Below are positions 56,364-64,000 of a DNA stretch of 64,000 bases, one piece after another. The translations under genes were made by a program, and so were the position numbers. The notes beneath the pieces are model-generated. The model was given only the letters and a program-made list of their open reading frames with translations. It was not told the DNA's origin and ran no database searches. Source of the DNA: Ephemerocybe angulata (taxonomy: Eukaryota > Basidiomycota > Agaricomycetes > Agaricales > Psathyrellaceae); the NCBI GenBank assembly GCA_013368325.1, contig JAACJK010000221.1:434001-498000 (forward strand). Reading direction: 5' to 3'. Numbering within the stretch: position 1 is the stretch's first letter; every line of letters starts with the position of its first letter.

Positions 56364-57652
56364 GTCACCGTGGAGAGTGCAGCGTTTGATTCAGCGTGGG
56401 GGTGGGTCTTGAGCGCGCCTCCTCAAGGACTGGGCGTCGAAAGAAACTGCGGTAAGGGAGGCTGAGGAAAAGTTGGTGGAAAGGGAAGTTTGTCCAAGCC
56501 GGTTGGGCTGTAAATGCAGAAGATATAGATCGAACTGCCAGCCATTCTGCACGTCTGCGCGCATTGCTCCAAGTCCTGGTCTTCCTCCAAAGGCTTAAGC
56601 GGACTAGGACCCGCCAAAATGGCCTTAGACCCCTATGTCATTTGCAAGAGTATGGGGGTTGTCGTCCCTTGCGCTGCAGTGGTACTGAGTGGGGGATGCA
56701 TGCATGGTGGTTCGGGAACAAGATCGGCGCAACGATCAGCCTGAGCGCGTTTGATGGTATCGCGAGGCTCCCCTTCAACGAACATAGCGGCTTCGCAACC
56801 TACCATCACCATGTTTGGAACAGAATGCCTTCAAGATCCTCCGCCCTTCTTGTCATATACACGGGATATCTGAACCCCTTCATCTGTAGCGAACACCATA
56901 ATTTCGGTGGCCTGCAGTTTACGTGTTAATTTGTGCCCCCTGAGCTCTCTGTCTTGTCTCCGCCAGCGGGACACAGGTGATTTTGAAATATGCTACTTTC
57001 GAAAACAACAACTAATATACCATCTGCTCCCGACCCGTCGGGCGCCAGTAGAAAACAAAGACATAGTGCCACTTAGGCCCTTGTGTGCGATAACCTTCCT
57101 CAACGCGCTTTCCCCTGGTCTATCTTTGCGAGGCATGCATCGTTGCAAAGGAGAGAAAAGTGGCTACTTTCTACAAGGAATTCTTGTACCTTCGTCGCCA
57201 AGAACTGGGATTCTGAGCGCTTAAAAAGGGCGCACACTCATCCAAGGAATCTGCATCCAATTTCTTCTTCATCTTTCCTTAGCACCTATTTCTCACCTAT
57301 TTCCCTCTTCTCTCCGGCTTGAAGCCTTATATTCCATGCCTGCGATTTCTTTTAGCAACCTTCCTCCTTCCAATACGCCCGCTGGCGGGCGCCTTGCTCA
57401 AACTAAGAAGCTGCCTACTAAGCCCATTGGCACAACTATGTTCGTCTGTTTGAGGACGCTCTTTTATCTTCCATACATCAGATACTGAGCTTTCATTAGT
57501 TTTCAAGCGACCGTCCGAAACGCCGTCACGGAGACAGGGATTGTTGGCACATTCCCAAGTCGCTCTCAACCCAACTCGAGGCAGAATGAAACGTGCGTGT
57601 TGCCGCTTCCTGGGCCCTGGCCGTGCATCTGCTAACTCGTACCTGCCCCAGC
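56364..57652. other. Intergenic stretch: PMA1 promoter and flank
   Basis: About 1.3 kb. The divergent PMA1 promoter should lie next to 56364. An ATG with a GTGCGT donor near 57586 and acceptor at 57650 suggest a 5' untranslated intron of the next gene. No other gene is supported. Confidence 0.4.
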
Positions 57653-59326
57653 ATGCCTTCCAGCAACCGCCAAGGTCCTCGACCTGCTCCTTCGCCTGCA
57701 AAATCTTCCACGTCTGCCTTAAGGCACTCAACAGATAGCCAAGATTCGCCTGGGTATGTTGTGCTTCAGGGACAATTTCTTGACATAACTGAATGTAAAA
57801 CTCATTTGGTTTCCTTCAGAAGAGTAGCAAGAGGCGCCCAGGAGACATGTCAACCACAGTGGGATGCTGGACCCATCTCGGCCAACAACCGCAACCCGCC
57901 CAAGAATCCTCAGGCTGGAAATGCACATAAAGCGTCTTCTTCCGGAAAAGTCCAGGCAGTCACCCCCAGGCCGGATTCCTCTCGCTCTCAGCCCAGGCAA
58001 TCGCAAGGCGTTCCTGTTGCTCGAGCCCCATCTCTCAACCCTACTCGGCCTCGTAGTAGAAACTCTTTCCAATCTTCAAGGTAAAATTAGCGTCCTGAAA
58101 GCCGTTTCTCATGATCCTTACTTACCCTTCCATCCCACACCCTATAGGTTCAAATCTCCAGGATGGTCGGCCAAGCCAGCCAAGGTTCAACCCCCCGCAC
58201 CCAGCACCTCCCGATCAAGACCGACAACCCATCCTTTCCCTTCAAAAAGGGCTGGTAAGAGAGGGCGGTCAGATACCCTCGGTTCTAAGGAGAACGAATC
58301 CCGACCAGGAGACCAGCATGACAGGCCCGCATCAACGGGAAGCAATGCCTCTCGGCGAAAAACGAAGAAACAGAAGGGGAGTGCAGCGGGACCTTCAGGG
58401 ATCCCGCGTGTAAAACCCATCTCCCCAGGGAGTGGAAAGGCCGCTGAAGCTGTAGCTGGCCCCAGCTCCAGCGCCGTCACACCGCAGGCATCGAAACCTC
58501 TCCGGTCCTCCCTCCCCTTCAGCAACGCTCCAGCTGTCGCTAGGCCTGATTTGGTACGGACGAAGGTTTCCTACAATGTTACCGTCAACAACTCTATCTC
58601 AGGGTGAGAATTGAATTTCTCTGGCTGCGATCTAGGGGTAAAGTTCTGACTATCCATACCAGCGCGACACCTTCATCCAGCCAGCGTGCCACGACTGGGG
58701 CGGGTACTGCACTTTCTCTTCCAGCATCAGCCGCGTCGAAAATGCTTCCTTCTGCGTTGTCCAGCCATGCTCCTCTCCTGACTTCCCCGGGCGCCAAGGA
58801 ATCTGAACCCCCAACTTTGACTCACAAGTATCGATGCCTGTATCACCGCACAGGATCGTCGGAGGCAAGCCTGGTGAGGTGCCAAGCCCGATACACAGAC
58901 GGTGACTCGGCCTTGGCCCATATCACCGAAGAGCACATAACGCATTTTGTTGCTTCGGGCCACAATAATTCTGGATGTAGGATCTGGGTGAAGTGTGGGG
59001 TGATCGCCACGCATGGATTCGGAAAGGGTGGAATCCTCAAGGAGTGCAAATGTAGGTGTGACCTGCTTGAACTCAGGGACCACCTCAGGATTGTTCACGG
59101 TATGAAGTACATCCCGGATAGCGTACGCCTGCCGTGCTGCGACCAGTTGATCAAAGCAAGAGACGTTAAAGAACACGTCGCAACGAAAGCATGTGCAAAG
59201 GCCTACTTTCCGGGTTGGGTAATGGCTGAGGTTAATCGTCCATGGCGAAATGTACGTTCCAATACAGCAGTCGCCTGGTTGTGCAACCTCCTTCAGCTTC
59301 ATAAGATTCCCTTACACCTTCAATAA
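57653..59326 (+). CDS. Putative zinc-finger protein of unknown function, 493 aa
   Basis: Four exons: 57653-57753, 57820-58080, 58148-58603 and 58663-59326, all in frame (introns of 59-67 nt). The first 280 residues are low-complexity Ser/Pro/Arg/Lys-rich, with nuclear-localisation-like clusters (GKRGRSDTLG, SRRKTKKQKGS). The C-terminal 170 residues are ordered and Cys/His-rich: KYRCLYHRTG, RCQARYTDGDSALAHITEEH, CRIWVKCG, ECKCRCDLLELRDHLRIVHG, LPCCDQLIKARDVKEHVATKAC. The spacings recall atypical C2H2 fingers, three of which can be drawn. No DNA-binding family is recognised. It may be a nuclear protein from a lineage-specific family. Confidence 0.68.
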
Positions 59327-59978
59327 CGTAGTACTTTGCTTCCTTACGATGGACTCATTCCAGCTCCTCTTACCCACTGCTCCACCTACTCCCTAGTGGT
59401 GGTATCGGCCGCTTCTGACCTATCATGTTTCGACCTATTCATGTAGAATCAAACTCGCCTTTTACCCTTTGTTTCGTAGGAGTGAATAGATTGACACGAG
59501 ACGGGAGAATGCCGATGAGGAAGATTCACCCTAGAAGTCTTGTATATGTATACTGCATTATGCAGTATAGGATGAGTACAAAGAAGGGAATGAAAGAGCC
59601 CACAGCCTTAGTCTTACGGCCGGTAGGCTGGAGCCTGATACCCGTACGAATTGAATTTGCTAATTTATGACTGGCAGCCCGAGCCCTACGGCCCATAACT
59701 CGCGCGACTGTCGTGTAACATCGCGGTAGAGCTCCAATCAAACAGTGAGTATAGTACCCAGAACTAAAGCTAAAGTCCGGTAAGCTCTGGTTCCAAAGAC
59801 TACATATGCTACAGATTAATCTACAAATAAAACAACAAGGTAAAATAGGGAATCATCAAGAAAGCAAAGCAAAGCAAAGAAACACGACTAAGTACATACT
59901 AACAGTCCAGGTGAGTCGAGAATGAGAATTAGACCTACAAAACGGAAGGAGAACGCAACAACTTGGCTGGAAGGTAAG
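59327..59978. other. Intergenic stretch, no gene seen
   Basis: About 650 bases between two convergent genes, holding their 3' untranslated regions. An AAGCAAAGCAAAGCAAAG short run lies near 59861-59880. Confidence 0.4.
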
Positions 59979-62900
59979 TCACAGTCCTTCAAGTAGGCCG
60001 CTGACTTCGTCTGCCTCCTCCTCCGAGTCAGACGAGTCCATTGTGAGATCTATAATGTCGGCCGGAGAAACCTGTTGAGGACCCATTGACAATTGAAGCC
60101 GGCTGAGCACAGTGCCAATGTCGTCTTCTTGTTTGGTGATAGTGGGTGATGCAGTTACGGAAATGGATTTCGGGACGCTGAGAAAGCGAACGGCACTGAG
60201 TCATTACAATGGAAGGACATTGGCGACTGTGTACGACTCACCTGTTCTTTGGCCTGGGTTTGGGTTTGGGTTTGGGTACAGGAACTTCAAGCTCATCTTC
60301 GGAGTCGGAGCTGATGAGCGTGATGTCTGCGTCAGGAGGAGGCGGCATATTGGAGGATCTGTCATAATGGTAGGCGGTGAATACTACGCCTACAAGAATA
60401 CGCCAAGATAATGGTCAACAAACCTCCTGGGCTGTCGTACAGCTCGAGGCTCTACAGACTCTTCTTTGAGAGGTGTTGGATTTCGAGGCGGTGTGCGAGC
60501 ACCACGCGATGAGGCGCTTAGTCTACGTAGATCAGATCCCACTCAGTAAATTGAATAGTAAATTGAATATAGATCCTCACCTTGGGCGCTTATTTCGTCG
60601 CGTATCTCTACTGCTCCCCTCGGCGATTTCATCCACGTCTGTCGAGGCGGTCGACCTAAACGAAAGTTAGAAAAGCTTTCGCTGCCAAATTCGCGCCATT
60701 CCGCACCTTTTCTTTCCTCGGGCTCGGCTCTGAACATCATCAATACCTTCCTCAATGTCCGATTCCACCTTGTAGATGTCGTGAAATTCAGAGAAGCCTT
60801 CCCTGATCTTTCCATAATCTTCTTCACTAATCCCTTGCAACATCTCACGATACTTAGAAGTGAACAGAGTCTCGAAACCTTTCAAAGCCTTCTTTGACGA
60901 GTTGTCACTCGGGACATGATACTGAAAGGGAAGTCGGTCAGCAAGCTCTGCACGGTACGCGACGCATGACGATTTCACGATCGACACTCGAGAGACCGAC
61001 CTTGCACAGTAGCTCAGCTAGCACTTTTATCTTACTGATCTCGAGCTCGTCCACTTCGTCTGGGAGAGACTCCGCAATGTGGTGTAACATCTGGTACAGA
61101 GCCCGTTTATCTTCCTCTAAAGTGTAGTATATATGTGAATGGATAGCGCGCAGATGAAAGGTGGGTCGACGTACTGATGAATCTGTCTTCGGAATTCTTG
61201 TTGACCTCGAAAAGGGCTTTGAGAATATCGTATGCCAGAGCGAGCTGAACCCCTTGATTGAGCTTTTCCAACGATGGTCTGCGCGAAGATATTCCCGTAA
61301 ATCAGCAGCGGCCGGGCACTTGCAGCTAGAATACATACAGGGCAACTTCTTGTATCGCTGGATCTGTCCATTTCAGGAACTGCGTGCACAGTTTCGAGGA
61401 ATGTATGATCCTATCTTGGACAGGAATTTTCGTAGACACCTTGAAAACATCCACAAAAATCTGCGGCATTCTCTTAGCTGTAAGACGATGAATGCTAGCA
61501 TCGCGCGACGCACCTGCTGCAGCGTTACCCGACAGTGAGGAGAACTGCGAGCGTACACTTCGAAGAAGCAGGTGAGCCCTTGGATGAGCTGCAAGCAGTC
61601 CTGCCAGTCCGGACGGAGGTAGAACGTGAAGAGCGTAATAAGAATCTAGACCTTCGTCAGTTGAGCCAGCCAAGCAACAGAGTGAACGGCCTACTTCACA
61701 GCTCTGCAGAAGTCCCAGATGGAATAGCTTCATCAGACCTTCGCAAAGAACTGTCAGAACTTTCGGATCTCGCTCTTTCGGGAGCCATTCCTTGACTATT
61801 CCATCGACATAGATTGCCTGACGGTTAGTTATAATCTCATCAGCTACCGCCCTTCAATTATCGGGACGATCATGACCTACTATCTCCTTCTTTGAGCCTG
61901 CTATCATAAAATGTCTGTCGTCATTCATAAAGAGCAGGATTGCGTCGAAAGCTACGTGTAGCCGGAGTATGCGTGCCTCGGCGCTTAACTCTGGATCAGC
62001 GCTCATTCTCGCAGTGCCATACTGTACAGAATTGGTGAGGCTGCGCTATATGAGTTTCGCGTCGTAAGTGTGGATTTGGTATAACAGGAGCACTAGAAGC
62101 CTTACGAGATCGATTAAAGACCATAGCCCTTTGCAAGTAAGCGCCCGTCGCGAGAGCTCGTCGTTGTCACGTTTTGACAGATTACCAGAGATCAAAGTCG
62201 AGCAGATGCGCTCGAGAGTCTTATCCGGTTTGAACATCTGTAAAATATGAGTTGGCTGAGCACCATTGACGACGCAGTCTGTTCATACCGGCTGGGATTT
62301 TATGCGTCCCAGGAGGTGGTTGCACATGAGTAAACATCGAGAGTCTACCTCATCGATCGTGCATTGCATTTCCTCTGAGATAGGCTAAGTTTCTGGTGTG
62401 AGATAACCGCAGCACCAACAAGATTTGAGTTACGCACCATTGTAGGATCCTGGGGGGAAACGGATTCTCTGAGCTCTTTGATTACTCGGTCTACACCACG
62501 AACGAATCCCTCGAAGCCTTTTCCCTCTGGGACCAGTAGGGTTTGGAGAACGTCGAGAGACGGTGCTAGCAGATCTTCTGGCAGACGCTTATCCAGTAGC
62601 ATCTCCCCTGTATTCATGGATTAGTAAGGGAAAAGTAGAATCCCAACATGTATGTACTCACTGAGTAATGGCTCCATAGCATCAGACCCCATATGATCAC
62701 CGTCGTAGTCCACCCGAGCTCCCACTTGCAGTAACTCCCTCAAGATAAATGTTGGCTCATCCAAGTTGCACTGTTTTTCGTCATCGTGGGCACTGCTGTG
62801 CCGCGCAAGGAGTGCGTTGAACTGATTATGAACACAGACTTGAACCGACCTGGCAGCCGGAAGATCGTCCTCTGCATCACGGTCCTCGTTGTCGGTTTCT

Positions 62901-64000
62901 CGACACCAATCAAAGAATACGCGTGCAAGCATGACGCGCTCTGGGCTTGGTGTCTCCCAGTACTTTGCTAAACGATGCATCAGCTGCTGCCCAAAGTAAT
63001 GAAAGCGATAAGGGCCAAGGCTGCTCACCAGGAAACTTGATATTTTTGACAATGTCATCCCGGGATGCGAATACAGTTTTCAGCAGCCTCTCCACGACCG
63101 CCAGTTGTGCCGTGTCGCATTTCGCCAACCCGATAGGCCTCAACAGAGCGACAATGCCCCTCTCGACCTGCTCCTTTGGATTAGCTTCTTCACTGCTGTA
63201 CGATTCCTCTTCTTCGTATATCTTGACCCAATGGTTAATCACTTCGACAGCTGCGGCTTCGATACTGGACTCTCGGTCGCGTAGTCCATTCGTGATAATC
63301 GCGTCCAAGTCTGATGGGCAAAGGCGCTCGGGATGGCAATGTCCTATTATTTCTTCGTCGTCGCGGAAGGTCGTGGACCCTTCCTTCAGCACTCCGTAGA
63401 CCAGCTTCCGCACCAACACGTCTTCATCCCGGGTTCGCTTCACGATGTGAGGGACAGTCGTCTTGTTGAGTCTCACGTTCGATATGATTTGCTTTCGGAC
63501 CTCACTAACTCGGGAGGATATCAGCGATAGCGAATAGGATAGATGACTTTTGACAAACCTGGATGGTTCGGTCGCCAGCAGTTCTGTCAGGGTGTCCTGG
63601 ACTGAGAACTCGCCATCGGGGACGTCAACTTTTCGTTCAGTGCGGTATATCAGAGCTAGACAACGAGCCGCCAGGGCGCGAACTCCACTATCCTTATCCA
63701 GCAAGCGTTCCACCAGTTTTCCCCGCAATTTCTTGTGTAAGTTTGGTCTGGCATCCAGTTCAGTCACTTTGCCCCGGGTGAGAAAACTCCTCTACTTACT
63801 CGAGTTCACTCAAATGTGGCTCTATTTTGGATAGAAGTAGGAGCACCCTGTATCTCACCTCCTTTCGGTACGCGTCAAACCCTTCGAGGAGGAATTTGAG
63901 AAGACGCGTGGTGATTCGCTGGCCATAGGTTTGCTCTTTCTCGTCGACTTTCTCGCCTTCCTCAATGCAGCGTTGGCGGTCTTCCATGGCTATTCGACAA
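59979..64000 (-). CDS. CND3: Condensin complex subunit 3 (CND3/YCG1, CAP-G), 5' end outside window
   Basis: HEAT-repeat (HAWK) subunit of condensin that grips DNA during mitotic chromosome compaction. The window holds everything from about 30 residues before MEDRQRCIEEG to the stop. Landmarks: RLLKFLLEGFDAYRKEVRYR, LVERLLDKDSGVRALAARCL, DTLTELLATEPS|SEVRKQIIS, IVKRTRDEDVLVRKLVYGVL, ESSIEAAAVEVINHWV, YWETPSPERVMLARVFFDWC, LFTSKYREMLQG-type sequence, and an acidic end DIIDLTMDSSDSEEEADE. At least ten exons are needed; located introns include 63748-63799, 63505-63558 and one of about 62 nt near 62990-63050. A short PKPKPKPRPKNR run is encoded by a tttggg repeat near 60255. Family features are clear; exact boundaries in the middle are not all resolved. 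Confidence 0.88.

Noticed and set aside
60252..60276. Telomere-like TTTGGG repeat
   Set aside because: It lies inside condensin CND3 coding sequence and encodes a Pro-Lys run in the right frame; it is only about four units long.
1..64000. CRISPR arrays, rRNA, tRNA, complete transposons
   Set aside because: None seen on reading. tRNA genes could not be excluded without a covariance-model search, and no reverse transcriptase or transposase motif was noticed.

Overview
The window is nuclear DNA of a filamentous basidiomycete, most likely a wood- or litter-decaying agaricomycete. Nearly every recognisable gene is split by 50-80 nt GT...AG introns. Several families present are typical of that group: an unspecific peroxygenase, DUF4246 and DUF1996 proteins, NACHT proteins with WD40 or ankyrin repeats, and a Zn2Cys6 regulator of the basidiomycete type. 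No bacterial or viral gene was recognised. Splice sites were placed by reading frame, GT/AG signals and family patterns; coordinates may be off by a base or two.

Layout. 1-6.3 kb: a broken EasG/NmrA-like reductase, two small unknown genes, the ubiquitin-conjugating enzyme RAD6 and an aldo/keto reductase. 7.4-19.1 kb: an unrecognised 411-residue protein, then a head-to-head pair of NACHT genes, one repeat-less and one with an MLKL/HeLo-like N-terminus and 14 WD40 repeats, then a collapsed partial copy of the unrecognised gene. 19.2-23.7 kb: an F-box/LRR-like protein and the DEAD-box helicase DHH1. 23.7-26.8 kb: gene-poor DNA with tetranucleotide repeats. 26.8-29.2 kb: a membrane-anchored protein resembling DUF7729. 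30.2-32.8 kb: a third NACHT protein with a predicted membrane segment inside its NACHT core. 33.7-35.1 kb: an unspecific peroxygenase. 36.6-42.0 kb: a Zn2Cys6 transcription factor and a DUF4246 protein. 42.5-46.2 kb: a NACHT-ankyrin protein. 47.0-47.7 kb: a small membrane protein. 48.0-51.2 kb: the ribosome export adaptor NMD3, divergent from a RING/coiled-coil protein. 51.4-52.7 kb: a DUF1996 pseudogene. 52.9-56.4 kb: the plasma-membrane H+-ATPase PMA1. 57.6-59.3 kb: a putative zinc-finger protein. 60.0-64 kb: condensin subunit CND3, cut by the window end.

How it fits together. Two kinds of DNA are interleaved. Conserved housekeeping genes (RAD6, DHH1, NMD3, PMA1, CND3) form stable anchors. 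Between them lie fast-changing accessory genes: four NLR-type NTPases of four architectures within 36 kb, pseudogenes, a small secreted cysteine-rich protein and a partial duplication flanking the NLR pair. The strongest candidate for an undescribed system is the divergent NLR pair at 10.0-18.3 kb with the neighbouring 411-residue protein. The NACHT gene with the internal membrane segment is the most unusual single architecture.
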